Of a DNA stretch of 64,000 nt, positions 53,433 to 62,797 are shown one piece after another. This stretch comes from an uncultured Thermoanaerobaculia bacterium. Lineage in GTDB: Bacteria > Acidobacteriota > Thermoanaerobaculia > Multivoradales > Multivoraceae. The notes under the pieces were generated by a model, which did not search any database, was not told where the DNA came from, and saw only the letters and a program-made list of their open reading frames with translations. The DNA lies in assembly GCA_951812325.1 (NCBI GenBank), contig OX638294.1, positions 372,001 to 436,000 on the forward strand, given 5' to 3'. A program made the translations under genes and the position numbers. Each line of letters opens with the position of its first letter. Position 1 is the stretch's first letter.

Positions 53433-55361
53433 TCAGGCTCCAGCCGCCGTGGCGATCAGGAACGTGACCCAGGCGCCGAGCCAGCCCAGCCCGGTCATGT
53501 AGACGAAGGTGAAGGCCGGCCAGCGCCACTTCCCCGTCTCGCGACGGATCACGGCCAGGGTCGACACGCACTGCATGGCGAAGGCGAAGTAGACGAGCAG
53601 GGCAAGCGCTGACGGGCGGGAGAGCACCGGTTCGCCGGAGCGCTCGTCCGCGCCGGCAAGGACGCCGCCAAGCCCCTCGCCTGCCTCGTCTTCGTGAGCG
53701 TAGATCTGCGCCAGGGTGGAGACCATGACCTCCCGAGCCGCCTGAGACGCGACCAGGCCGACATTGATCCGCCAGTCGAAACCCATCGGTGCGAACACCG
53801 GCTCGATGAGTCTGCCCAGGGAGGCGGCGTAGCTGCCCTCCAGAATCGCCTGCTGGTTGGCCGCGGCGCCGAGTTCGGGGTCGGCGGCGCGCCGCGGCAG
53901 GTTGAGCAGGAACCAGAGCACGATGCTGACGCAGAGGATGATCGTGCCGGCGCGTCGCAGGAACATCTTCGCGCGGTCCCAGACTCCGAGAAGGATGTCG
54001 CTCGGCCGCGGCAGGCGAAAGGGCGGAAGCTCCAGGTAGAACGGCAGCGAGGCGCCGCGTCTCAGGCCGCGCTGGAAGATCGCGGCCGACACCAGGGCCG
54101 CCGCGGTTCCCAGGAAGTAGAGACCGCCCAGGGTCAGGCCCTGCCAGGTGAAGGGTCCGAACACCGGGTCGGCGGGAATGAACGCCGCGATCAGCAGCGT
54201 GTACACCGGCAGCCGGGCCGAGCAGGTGGCGAACGGCGCGACCAGAATCGTGGTCAGTCGATCCCTCTCCGAGGGGATCGTCCGGGTCGCCATGATGCCC
54301 GGAACCGCGCAGGCGTACGAGGAGAGAAGAGCAAGGAAGCAGCGGCCCTCGAGGCCAGCCCAGCCCATCAGACGGTCCACCACGAAGGCTGCCCGGGCCA
54401 TGTATCCGCATCCCTCGAGGAACAGGATCACGGTGAACAGGAAGACGATCTGGGGCAGGAAGACGATCACCGCCCCAACGCCCCGAATCACGCCGTCGGC
54501 GAGCAATCGCGTCCACAACGCGTCCGGCAGAACGGCGAGCAACCAGTCGGCCAGGCCATCCATCAGCCCCGACAGGAGGTCCATCGCGGGCGTCGCCCAG
54601 GTGAAGATCGCCTGGAAGAAGAGGGCGACGAATGCGAGAAAGACCGTCGGCCCGAGCACGGGATGGAGCAGGAAGCGGTCGAGCCGCCTCGTCCAGTGGT
54701 CCGTTCGCGGGACCTTGCGCCGGCATCGCTCGAGCATCCCGTACGCCCAGTCGAATCTCTGCTCCGGCGTGTCGGCCACGGCGGGCCCCCGCAGCGCCGC
54801 GGACGGGGCCCAGTCCGAAGAGGCGGCCAGCAGGGCGCCGAGATCGTCGATGCCGAGGCCGCGGTTGCCGACCACACCGAGTACCGGCACGCCGAGTGCG
54901 GCCCCGAGAGCCTTCACGTCGATTTCGCCATGCCGCGCCTTCAACTCGTCGATCATCGTCAGAGCGACACAGAGCGGCACTCCGAGGTTCGCGGCCTCCA
55001 CGATCAGCGGCAGAGCCCGCTCGATCGTCGTGGCAGCCAGGACGACCACCACGCCATCCGGCGGCGGCTCGCCGAACTCGCCGCGCAGGACACGCACGGC
55101 TACCGCTTCGTCCTCCGATTGGGGCTCCAGGCTGTACACGCCGGGAAGGTCGATCAGGCGGACGGGAACCTCCGTGAACCGTGCGTGGAGGTCGCCCTCG
55201 CGGCGGTCGACCGTGACTCCCGGGTAGTTCCCCGCCTTCGCCCGGTGCCCGGTGAGCGCATTGAACAGCGTCGTCTTGCCGGAGTTCGGAGCGCCAAGGA
55301 TGGCAATACGCGCGGGCCGTCGGGCTGGAGCCGCCCTCCCCAACCGGACGAGCTCCGTCAT
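53433..55361 (-). CDS. feoB: Ferrous iron transporter FeoB
   Basis: GTP-dependent Fe(II) importer of the inner membrane, 642 aa. The G domain has G1 GAPNSGKTTLFNALTG, the switch region KAGNYPGVTVDRREG, G3 DLPGVYSLEPQSEDE and a degenerate G4 (TMIDELKARHG). The membrane part has the two Gate motifs with GCGYMARAAFVVDRLM, LLSSYACAVPGIMATRTI, APFATCSARLPVYTLL and VGLVASQAAREVMVSTLAQIY. Length is slightly short of E. coli FeoB (773 aa), because the extended loops are missing. Overlaps feoA by ATGA. Confidence 0.96.
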   Translation of the reverse strand: MTELVRLGRAAPARRPARIAILGAPNSGKTTLFNALTGHRAKAGNYPGVTVDRREGDLHARFTEVPVRLIDLPGVYSLEPQSEDEAVAVRVLRGEFGEPPPDGVVVVLAATTIERALPLIVEAANLGVPLCVALTMIDELKARHGEIDVKALGAALGVPVLGVVGNRGLGIDDLGALLAASSDWAPSAALRGPAVADTPEQRFDWAYGMLERCRRKVPRTDHWTRRLDRFLLHPVLGPTVFLAFVALFFQAIFTWATPAMDLLSGLMDGLADWLLAVLPDALWTRLLADGVIRGVGAVIVFLPQIVFLFTVILFLEGCGYMARAAFVVDRLMGWAGLEGRCFLALLSSYACAVPGIMATRTIPSERDRLTTILVAPFATCSARLPVYTLLIAAFIPADPVFGPFTWQGLTLGGLYFLGTAAALVSAAIFQRGLRRGASLPFYLELPPFRLPRPSDILLGVWDRAKMFLRRAGTIILCVSIVLWFLLNLPRRAADPELGAAANQQAILEGSYAASLGRLIEPVFAPMGFDWRINVGLVASQAAREVMVSTLAQIYAHEDEAGEGLGGVLAGADERSGEPVLSRPSALALLVYFAFAMQCVSTLAVIRRETGKWRWPAFTFVYMTGLGWLGAWVTFLIATAAGA

Positions 55362-55603
55362 GGGACGGCCGGACGGACGCGAATCCGCCTCGCCTCGCTG
55401 CGGCGCAGGCTGATGGTGGCGCCGTGGAGTTCGTACATGGCCGGATCGCCGAGCGGCGCGCGGCGCACGAAACGCACCCTGGTCCCCCGGCAGAAACCGA
55501 TCTCCCGCAGACGCCAGGCGATCGGGCCGCCCCCGGTCACCTCCGCGATCTCGACCAACCGGTCGTCGCCTGAATCCGCAAACTGGGCCAGTGTTCGATC
55601 CAT
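55358..55603 (-). CDS. feoA: FeoA-domain protein
   Basis: Small cytoplasmic SH3-like partner of FeoB, 81 aa from ATG 55603. The domain has LVEIAEVTGGGPIAWRLREIGFCRGTRV (as separate blocks), VRFVRRAPLGDPAMYELHG and TISLRRSEARRI, matching the FeoA pattern. TACTGT lies 11 nt before the ATG. The longer upstream frame reads through repeat family 2 and into the tRNA-Leu and is rejected. Confidence 0.92.
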   Translation of the reverse strand: MDRTLAQFADSGDDRLVEIAEVTGGGPIAWRLREIGFCRGTRVRFVRRAPLGDPAMYELHGATISLRRSEARRIRVRPAVP

Positions 55604-55688
55604 TTCGGACCGGGACAGTACCAGTTTCCCGATTCTCCGTGGGGAACGTCTCTCGGGCGTACCGGGGCCATTTCCCAGGTCCAGTGCC

Positions 55689-55825
55689 TCACGCCGAGTG
55701 GGGGCAGGAGGCCTGCATTCCCGGGCGTCGAGAACCGTGCCGGCAGAGAGTTGCCGATTCCGGAGTGGTTTCCTCGCTCCGGTCATCGGAGTTCCGGCTC
55801 CGGAACGGCCCTGCTCCCGCCATCG
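55689..55825 (+). repeat. Dispersed repeat family 2, copy 2
   Basis: Colinear with 50995-51125: TCACGCCG, GGGGCAGGAGGCCTGC, ATTCCCGGGCGTCGAGAACC, then GTTGCCGATTCCGGAGTGG, then TCGGAGTTCC and CGGAACGGCCCTG. It fills the spacer between feoA and the 3' end of tRNA-Leu(TAA). A segment of roughly 130 bp shared in the same orientation by two unrelated spacers shows a dispersed repeat, not chance. Confidence 0.7.
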
Positions 55826-55831
55826 CGGGCG

Positions 55832-55916
55832 TGCCGGAGGTGGGATTCGAACCCACATGCCCACTCAGGGGCGGGGGATTTTAAGTCCCCTGCGTCTGCC
55901 GTTCCGCCACTCCGGC
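55832..55916 (-). tRNA. tRNA-Leu (TAA anticodon)
   Basis: Acceptor GCCGGAG/CTCCGGC. The anticodon stem GGGGA/TCCCC encloses CTTAAAA, giving TAA (UAA). Long variable arm; T-loop GTTCGAATC. The 3' end is A followed by CGC, so CCA is not encoded, unlike the other tRNAs in this window. Third in a Gly-Cys-Leu cluster. Confidence 0.95.
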
Positions 55917-55944
55917 GTCCGTCGCTCGTCGAAGGCAGGAAGTC

Positions 55945-56019
55945 TGGAGGCGACGGCCGGATTCGAACCGGCGAATAAGGGTTTTGCAGACCCTCGCCTT
56001 ACCACTTGGCCACGTCGCC
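55945..56019 (-). tRNA. tRNA-Cys (GCA anticodon)
   Basis: Acceptor GGCGACG/CGTCGCC. The anticodon loop CTGCAAA in stem AGGGT/ACCCT gives GCA. Discriminator U is typical of tRNA-Cys, and CCA is encoded (55947-55945). T-loop GTTCGAATC. Confidence 0.96.
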
Positions 56020-56061
56020 TCTGAAGGACTTCGGTGCCGGCTCCTGGCGGCACGGCTCGCA

Positions 56062-56136
56062 TGGAGCGGGAAACGGGATTCGAACCCGCGACCCCAACCT
56101 TGGCAAGGTTGTGCTCTACCACTGAGCTATTCCCGC
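56062..56136 (-). tRNA. tRNA-Gly (GCC anticodon)
   Basis: Acceptor GCGGGAA/TTCCCGC. The anticodon stem CAACC/GGTTG encloses TTGCCAA, giving GCC. T-loop GTTCGAATC. Discriminator U and CCA encoded (56065-56062). First transcribed of the three-tRNA cluster. Confidence 0.96.
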
Positions 56137-56180
56137 GCCCGAACGAACCCGCCGGACAACCGGCAGGCCCTGAATCGCGG

Positions 56181-56210
56181 AGGATACGGCTCCCTCTCCG
56201 GCACTGTCAA
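56181..56210 (-). promoter_or_regulatory. Sigma-70-type promoter of the tRNA-Gly-Cys-Leu cluster
   Basis: On the minus strand: TTGACA (56210-56205), 18-bp spacer, TATCCT (56186-56181), then about 44 bp to the mature tRNA-Gly 5' end. This is the best consensus promoter seen in the window. Confidence 0.65.
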
Positions 56211-56272
56211 ATCAGGGCCCACGGGGAACGGCTCGTCGCGCCTTGCAGAACGGCCGTCCGACCGTTTCCGGT

Positions 56273-56305
56273 GCGACACGGACCTTCCCCGCCGGCTGCT
56301 AGAGC
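56273..56305 (+). repeat. Solo copy of dispersed repeat family 1 at the yraN 3' end
   Basis: GTGCGACACGGACCTTCCCCGCC then GGCTGCTAG resembles the right end of the units at 34206 and 36360. As at lptB, the CTA of the terminal GCTGCTAG is the TAG stop codon of the minus-strand gene (yraN). Boundaries approximate. Confidence 0.45.
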
Positions 56306-56718
56306 CAGCTTCGCCTGCCTGTGTCGTCGACGGTGAAGGCGTCGGGGTAGTGGGTGAATCGCCACTCCCGCCGCTCGGGCTGCCAGGTCGCCGCCACGAC
56401 ATCGAACCGGCAGGGACCGAGCCGCAACGCGGACCGGCCGGGATCGATGAGGTACGCCTCCGCCGCCCGGACCAGGCGGCTTCGCTTGCGACGGTCCACC
56501 GCCGCGGCGCCGCCGCCGAAACGCGGGTCGAAGCGGGCCTTGACCTCGACGAAACAGAGCGTGTCTCCATCCATCGTCACCAGGTCCAGTTCGCCGGCCA
56601 CCGTCTCCACGTTCCGGTCCATGATCCGATGCCCCCTCCTCCGGAGCAGGGCGGCGGCGGCCTGCTCGGCCTCCGCACCGCTCAGTCGCGGCTCACCTGC
56701 CGTTCGACGGGAGCTCAC
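56299..56718 (-). CDS. yraN: UPF0102 (YraN) family protein
   Basis: A 139-aa predicted endonuclease-fold protein of unknown precise role. The family core is GAEAEQAAAALLRRRGHRIMDRNVETVAGELDLV (as blocks), then DGDTLCFVEVKARFDPRFGG, with the E-D-EVK arrangement of a restriction-endonuclease-like active site, then VDRRKRSRLVRAAEAYL. GTG 56718 begins 10 bp after the cysS stop. The stop codon coincides with the end of a dispersed repeat. Confidence 0.9.
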   Translation of the reverse strand: MSSRRTAGEPRLSGAEAEQAAAALLRRRGHRIMDRNVETVAGELDLVTMDGDTLCFVEVKARFDPRFGGGAAAVDRRKRSRLVRAAEAYLIDPGRSALRLGPCRFDVVAATWQPERREWRFTHYPDAFTVDDTGRRSWL

Positions 56719-56728
56719 GCGGTCCCCG

Positions 56729-58162
<1,434 letters not shown>

Positions 58163-58392
58163 CGAGCGACTCCGGAACCCGGGTGGCGATCCGCGCCACG
58201 CGAGACCCTCCCGCGCGCCGTCATCGGGCGCACGGAACGGCGCCGGCGACGATAGCAACGGCGATCGGGCCGGTCCAGCCGGCGCGGCGCGCCGTTGGCG
58301 CGACGGCCGGCGGCAGGGGGCGAAGGCCCACGACAGGCCCACGATCGGCAAGGGGTCCGGCCGGCTCCCGACGCGACGGCTCCGAGGCGCGC

Positions 58393-58923
58393 TCAGCACC
58401 CGCCACTGGCGGCCGCCGGTTCCTCCGCGCGCAGCCGGCGCAGAAAACTCTTCGCCCGCTGTCTTCGCAGCCCACGCAGCCGATCGACGAAGAGTACGCC
58501 GTCCAGGTGGTCCAGTTCGTGCTGAATCACCCGCGCCTCGAGCTCCCCCGCCTCCATCTCGAAGGGAGAACCCTCCAGGTCGGCGGCCGCGACGCGGACC
58601 CTGGCCGGCCTCGTGACCTTCTCGGTGAAATCGGGAATCGAGAGACAGCCTTCCGTATCCGTGTCCACGCCCTCCGAGTCGATGACGCGCGGGTTGACCA
58701 GGACCCGCACTCCGTCGGGGTCGGCTCCGGCCGTCGCGTCGACCACGGCGACCCGGAGCTCGACGCCGACCTGGGGCGCGGCCAGGCCGACTCCGGGCGC
58801 CTCATGCATGGTCTCGATCATGTCCATGACCAGGCATTGCAGATCAGCCCCGAACTCCTCCACGGGCGCACACTGCACCCGCAGCACGGGGTCCGGGTAG
58901 ATCCGGATCGGAAGAACAGACAT
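58393..58923 (-). CDS. def: Peptide deformylase
   Basis: Removes the N-formyl group from nascent proteins, 176 aa. All three metal/catalytic motifs are intact: GVGLAAPQVG, EGCLSIP and the HELDH motif in VIQHELDHLDGVLF. ATG 58923 is followed by the family start (VLPIRIYPDPVLR), and GGGGATG lies just upstream. The usual neighbour fmt is absent. Confidence 0.97.
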   Translation of the reverse strand: MSVLPIRIYPDPVLRVQCAPVEEFGADLQCLVMDMIETMHEAPGVGLAAPQVGVELRVAVVDATAGADPDGVRVLVNPRVIDSEGVDTDTEGCLSIPDFTEKVTRPARVRVAAADLEGSPFEMEAGELEARVIQHELDHLDGVLFVDRLRGLRRQRAKSFLRRLRAEEPAAASGGC

Positions 58924-59266
58924 GTCATCCCCAAAGGCGGCGCGGAGCCGGCGCCGATCATACGGGAGAGCCAAGGGCCGGACGCCCCGGCAGGGATGAA
59001 CCCGTCGCCACTCTGCCGGACCACGATGGATCCCGGGCGCCGCCGCATCCAACCCGTCACCGGGAGTAGACAACGGTGTGACGTTTCCGCGACGGTCCAT
59101 GCTCTGCCAGCACCGCGCAGCGAACGGGAGTACGGCATACTCCGTCCTGGCATGCGGATTGCTTAGTCCCCGTGTAGCACAGTACGCGCAACGGCGCCGG
59201 GACGAGCCCGGCAGCCGCCTCCTCAGGTGGTAGCGTGCAGACTCCGACTCCGTTGGAGGACACAAG
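58924..59266. other. 343-bp divergent spacer between def and the FecR-like gene
   Basis: Contains a perfect inverted repeat GGAGTA-CGGCA-TACTCC at 59127-59143, which may be an operator or a hairpin. TATGAT on the minus strand, about 30 bp before def, is a possible -10. Nothing coding recognised. Confidence 0.4.
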
Positions 59267-61675
59267 ATGAGTTCCACCCTCCCCAAAGCCCTTCCGATCA
59301 TCCTCGCGGCGGCCGCGACAGGTGCGGCACACGCGCAGCAGCCGGCGCCGCAGGAAGAACGACAACTCGAAGGCGTCTACAGCCTGGTTGGCGCCCTGGA
59401 CGGCGACGCGACCCTGTTCGCCGCGCGTTCGGGCGCGCAGAGTGAGCTGGAGATCCACCTGCCCATCCTGCGCGGCGACCGGGTCCGGACGCGACCCTAC
59501 GGCCGACTGGCTGTGCTGATGTCCGATCGTTCGATCCTGGCGGTGGACCACGACAGCGAGGTCACCTTCGCCCAGATCGCCGGTTCGCCGGATGGGGACG
59601 ATGCGGACTCCCTCCTCGTCCTGCACCGGGGCCGCCTGAACCTCGACGTGGCGCAGCACCTGCTCGACTCGGAGCTGCCGGCCGTCGACACGACCAACGC
59701 CCGCATCTATCCCCGACAGGAGGGCCGCTACCAGGTCGCGAACGATGGCGACGCCTGGACCGAAGTCGCGGTCCTGGCAGGATTTGCCGAGGTCGTCACC
59801 CAGCGGGGTTCGGTGATCGTCCGGGGCGGCGAAGCGCTCCTGGTTCGCGGTCTCGACGACCCCTGGATCGAGCTGCAGAGCGGCGCCGGCGCCGCTGCCG
59901 CGGCGCTCGACCAATGGACGGAGGGACACCGCACCCGGCTCGCTGCCTACGCGGCCGTCGATTCCGACGGCTACGACTCCGCCCTGACCGGTCATGGCCA
60001 ATGGGTCGAAGTCGAGGACCGCCGGGCCTGGAAGCCCAACGTCAAGGACGACTGGCAGCCCTACAGCCGTGGCCGCTGGACGCATACCCCCGCCGGACTG
60101 TACTGGGTCGCCCGGGATCCCTGGGGCCCGCTGACCTACCACTACGGCAGTTGGAACCTGTACCCCGGCTACGGCTGGCTCTGGTCGCCGAGCGCGATCT
60201 ACTCGCCCAGCCATGTCTACTGGTATTGGGGACCGTCCTATGTCGGCTGGATTCCCCGGGGCTATTACCAGCGCTACTACGGAGGGCTGGGCCTGGGCCT
60301 TCGCCTCGGTCTCTACGGATGGGCGGGTGGCTTCTGGGATCCGTTCAACTCGTGGATCTTCTGTCCAACCGGGTACCTGGGCTACGGCCGCGGGTACGCC
60401 TACGGCCGCTCCCTGCGGCGCCGGCATGCGAAGCTCTCCCGCGGCATCGTGACGACGGACACCAACGGGATCGACTACCGGAACTGGCGGGACCCGAATG
60501 CCGTGCAGAACGTGCTCCTCTCGAAGCGTCGCGGCTTGACTGAAGGCGAGGTCCCGGACGTCACCGACTTCGTCGCACGCCGCAAGGACCTGAACGAGTC
60601 GCTCAAGACCAGGCTCAGGCGCGACGACGGCGACCAGGGGATCGTCACGGTCACCGGCGGTCCCAGCCGACCCGGTCTGGTCCGCGTCACCGCCGGCGGC
60701 GTGAAGGCAGAACCCGCCGCCCGGGTAACGGGCGCCGGAGGAAGTGCCGACTCGGGAGCCGTTGTTCGTCAAGCCGCCCCCGGCCAGATGCGGCGCGCGG
60801 GAGGCGACGCGGACGCCGCCACGACCCGGACACGGAGGGTCGGTTCGGTTGCCGCCGAACCCAAGGCTCCCTCCGACGCCGCGCCCCGGATCCGACGAGC
60901 CGAGACGCCCCGCCCCGCCCGCGTCAGCAGCGGCGGCGTGAAGGCGCCCCCCGCTCCGCCATCGGCAGTCGAAGTCGAGGAACAGGGAAGGGCCGTCACG
61001 AAGGCGCCGACGCGAGTCGTGACGCCGCGGTCCAGTACAGGACCGATCGATCGCAGCACCCGGAGGCCGACGCCCGGGCGCCGCGTGCTCGACGCGATTC
61101 GCGGCCGCGACGCGACTTCGGGTCAGCCCCGGACGGCGGCCCCTGCGCCCAGGCGGCCTGATCGGGTGAGCTCGCCCCGGCCGGCAACACCAACCCGTAC
61201 GCGATCCACGCCGCCGCGGACGTCCAGGCCGACCTCCACGCCCGCGCGCACGCGATCCACGCCGCCGCGAACGTCCAGGCCGACCTCCACGCCCGCGCGC
61301 ACGCGATCCACGCCGCCGCGAACGTCCAGGCCGACCTCCACGCCCGCGCGCACGCGATCCACGCCGCCGCGAACGTCCAGGCCGACCTCCACGCCCGCGC
61401 GCACGCGATCCACGCCGCCGCGAACGTCCAGGCCGACCTCCACGCCCGCGCGCACGCGATCCACACCGCCGCGAACGTCCAGGCCGACCTCCACGCCCAC
61501 GCGCACGCGATCCACGCCGCCGCGAACGTCCAGGCCGACCTCCACGCCCGCGCGCACGCGATCCACACCGCCGCGAACGTCCAGGCCGACCTCCACGCCC
61601 ACGCGCACGCGATCCACGCCCAAGGCCTCGTCGCCGCCCAAGGGCAGCGGAAAGACACCTCCCCAGCTTCGCTGA
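59267..61675 (+). CDS. FecR-domain / DUF6600-like exported protein with basic tandem-repeat tail
   Basis: An 802-aa exported protein of unknown function. Signal peptide about 1-24 (AHAQQ). A FecR-like domain (about 35-200) has RGDRVRTRPYGRLAVLMSD, VDTTNARIYPRQEGRYQVAND and VLAGFAEVVTQRGSVIVRGGE. Then comes the YXWXP-type repeat region of DUF6600-like proteins (about 240-390) with GQWVEVEDRRAWKPNV, YSRGRWTHTPAGLYWVARD, YGWLWSPSAIYSPSHVYWYW and GWIPRG. From about 480 the chain is Ala/Arg/Pro/Thr-rich. Residues about 643-785 are a 17-residue repeat, eight full copies plus one partial. ATG 59267 follows TTGGAGGA. Such proteins are common in Acidobacteria and are probably envelope-associated. Confidence 0.85.
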   Translation: MSSTLPKALPIILAAAATGAAHAQQPAPQEERQLEGVYSLVGALDGDATLFAARSGAQSELEIHLPILRGDRVRTRPYGRLAVLMSDRSILAVDHDSEVTFAQIAGSPDGDDADSLLVLHRGRLNLDVAQHLLDSELPAVDTTNARIYPRQEGRYQVANDGDAWTEVAVLAGFAEVVTQRGSVIVRGGEALLVRGLDDPWIELQSGAGAAAAALDQWTEGHRTRLAAYAAVDSDGYDSALTGHGQWVEVEDRRAWKPNVKDDWQPYSRGRWTHTPAGLYWVARDPWGPLTYHYGSWNLYPGYGWLWSPSAIYSPSHVYWYWGPSYVGWIPRGYYQRYYGGLGLGLRLGLYGWAGGFWDPFNSWIFCPTGYLGYGRGYAYGRSLRRRHAKLSRGIVTTDTNGIDYRNWRDPNAVQNVLLSKRRGLTEGEVPDVTDFVARRKDLNESLKTRLRRDDGDQGIVTVTGGPSRPGLVRVTAGGVKAEPAARVTGAGGSADSGAVVRQAAPGQMRRAGGDADAATTRTRRVGSVAAEPKAPSDAAPRIRRAETPRPARVSSGGVKAPPAPPSAVEVEEQGRAVTKAPTRVVTPRSSTGPIDRSTRRPTPGRRVLDAIRGRDATSGQPRTAAPAPRRPDRVSSPRPATPTRTRSTPPRTSRPTSTPARTRSTPPRTSRPTSTPARTRSTPPRTSRPTSTPARTRSTPPRTSRPTSTPARTRSTPPRTSRPTSTPARTRSTPPRTSRPTSTPTRTRSTPPRTSRPTSTPARTRSTPPRTSRPTSTPTRTRSTPKASSPPKGSGKTPPQLR
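61193..61621 (+). repeat. 51-bp coding tandem repeat, 8 full copies plus a partial copy
   Basis: Unit of 51 bp (17 codons: ARTRSTPPRTSRPTSTP, with A or T at position 1). Copies are almost identical in DNA, differing at a few single bases (CCCGCG or CCCACG, ACGCCG or ACACCG). The whole array stays in frame and encodes a strongly basic Thr/Ser/Pro tail. Near-identity at synonymous sites implies recent expansion or homogenisation. Confidence 0.95.
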
Positions 61676-61739
61676 ACGCCAGCTCGGGCTCCTAGACTCC
61701 CCCGTCGCGCTCTGCGGGACGGGCGCCTGACCACTCCCG

Positions 61740-62171
61740 GTGCGACAGGACTTCTGTCACGGCCTGCCAGCGTCTTCCCGTGAAGGCTCTCTCCTGACCA
61801 TCCGCGGACGTCTGTTGTCCAGTCTGCTGCGCGTTCTGTTCGTGGTCTACTGCATCGAGGCGGGACTGTTCCTGGTCATCGCGCCCTGGCGGGAGTTCTG
61901 GAACCTGCTGGTCAGCAGATCGGCACTCTCGCAGGCGCATCTGGGGGCGTTTCTCCTGCTGCCGTGGATTCGTGGCGCCGTGACCGGATTCGGGCTGATT
62001 CACCTCATCTGGGGTATCCACGACCTTGAGCGCATCCTGCTCGGCAGGCGCGGGAACCGCAGCAAGGCTCCGACCAGAAAGTTCCGCGCAGCGCGGCCAC
62101 CTCGCGGTTGGTCTCCACGGGGCGGGAACCGCGGCAAGGCTCCGATCCCGGAGTCGGACCGGGCAGGATGA
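61740..62171 (+). CDS. Small two-helix membrane protein, unknown function
   Basis: A 143-aa protein with two predicted membrane helices: about 28-50 (LLRVLFVVYCIEAGLFLVIA) and about 70-95 (LGAFLLLPWIRGAVTGFGLI), followed by HLIWGIHDLERILLG. I recognise no characterised family. The first about 18 codons (MRQDFCHGL...) overlap sequence resembling dispersed repeat family 1, so the real start may be a later TTG or CTG near 61797-61815. The C-terminal about 40 residues are basic and contain a duplicated segment (NRSKAP, NRGKAP). The stop overlaps the ThiE-like ATG. Confidence 0.65.
   Translation: MRQDFCHGLPASSREGSLLTIRGRLLSSLLRVLFVVYCIEAGLFLVIAPWREFWNLLVSRSALSQAHLGAFLLLPWIRGAVTGFGLIHLIWGIHDLERILLGRRGNRSKAPTRKFRAARPPRGWSPRGGNRGKAPIPESDRAG
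62050..62145 (+). repeat. Direct repeat within the tail of the small membrane protein gene
   Basis: GCGGGAACCGCAGCAAGGCT with CCGA occurs at 62050-62073 and, with one change, at 62122-62145, separated by 48 bp. Encodes the basic GNRxKAP repeats. Probably a short mobile-type repeat inserted into the 3' end of the gene. Confidence 0.7.
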
Positions 62172-62797
62172 AACGGACTCGCGGGATCCCGAGCCTGATG
62201 GCCATCAGCGACCGGCGCCTGTGCGGCGGGGTCTCCGGTATGAGGCGCTGGGCCGTCTCGCTGCCGGCCGGCGCCGCGATTCAGCTCCGCGAGAGGAACC
62301 TCGACTCCGAAGCACTCGTCGAGATCGGTCGCATGCTGCGCAAGGCCGCCACCGGCCAGCTGATCGTGAACGGCAGTGTGGATGTGGCCATCGCCTGTGG
62401 GGCTGACGGCGTCCATCTGAGATCGAACCAACGATGGGCCGAGGTCGCCCCGTTCGTCCGGAAAGAGGGCCTGCTGCTCGGTGTGTCAACTCACAGCCAG
62501 CGTGAGATCGCGGCCGCCGTCGACGCGGGTGTCGACTACGCTCTCTTCGGCCCCGTCTTCCGCTCGCCCGAAAAGGTCCGATTCGGCGCACCCCAGGGTC
62601 TGGGCCAACTGCAGCGAGCCGCGCAGGCCGACCTCCCGATCCTCGCCGTCGGGGGCGTCGATGCCCGCAACGCGGCTCTGCTCGCCGAGGCCGGCGCACA
62701 CGGCGTGGCCGCGATCCGGGCCTTTGCGGAGCCCCACGCCGCACAGGCTCTCACCCGCGCGTGGGTGGGCGCGGCTGGTACGCTTCGGGCCTCGTGA
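62168..62797 (+). CDS. ThiE/TenI-like thiamine phosphate synthase family protein
   Basis: A 209-aa TIM-barrel protein of the TMP-synthase/TenI superfamily. Motifs: MAISDRRLCGG, IQLRERNLDSEAL, LIVNGSVDVAIACGADGVHL, LGVSTHSQREIAAAVDAGVDY, FGPVFRSPEKV and ILAVGGVDARNAALLAEAGA. In canonical ThiE the second block reads VNDR; here it is NGS, and the phosphate-site glycines look partly altered. It could be ThiE, or a TenI-like protein without synthase activity. No other thi gene and no TPP riboswitch nearby. ATG 62168 overlaps the previous stop, and its own TGA overlaps the lspA GTG. Confidence 0.82.
   Translation: MKRTRGIPSLMAISDRRLCGGVSGMRRWAVSLPAGAAIQLRERNLDSEALVEIGRMLRKAATGQLIVNGSVDVAIACGADGVHLRSNQRWAEVAPFVRKEGLLLGVSTHSQREIAAAVDAGVDYALFGPVFRSPEKVRFGAPQGLGQLQRAAQADLPILAVGGVDARNAALLAEAGAHGVAAIRAFAEPHAAQALTRAWVGAAGTLRAS

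Noticed and set aside
55604..55864. N-terminal extension of FeoA to 55864
   Set aside because: It would translate repeat family 2 and part of the tRNA-Leu gene. The FeoA domain starts right after ATG 55603.
61193..61621. CRISPR-like array
   Set aside because: The 51-bp units are contiguous with no unique spacers, stay in frame and are part of a protein-coding gene.
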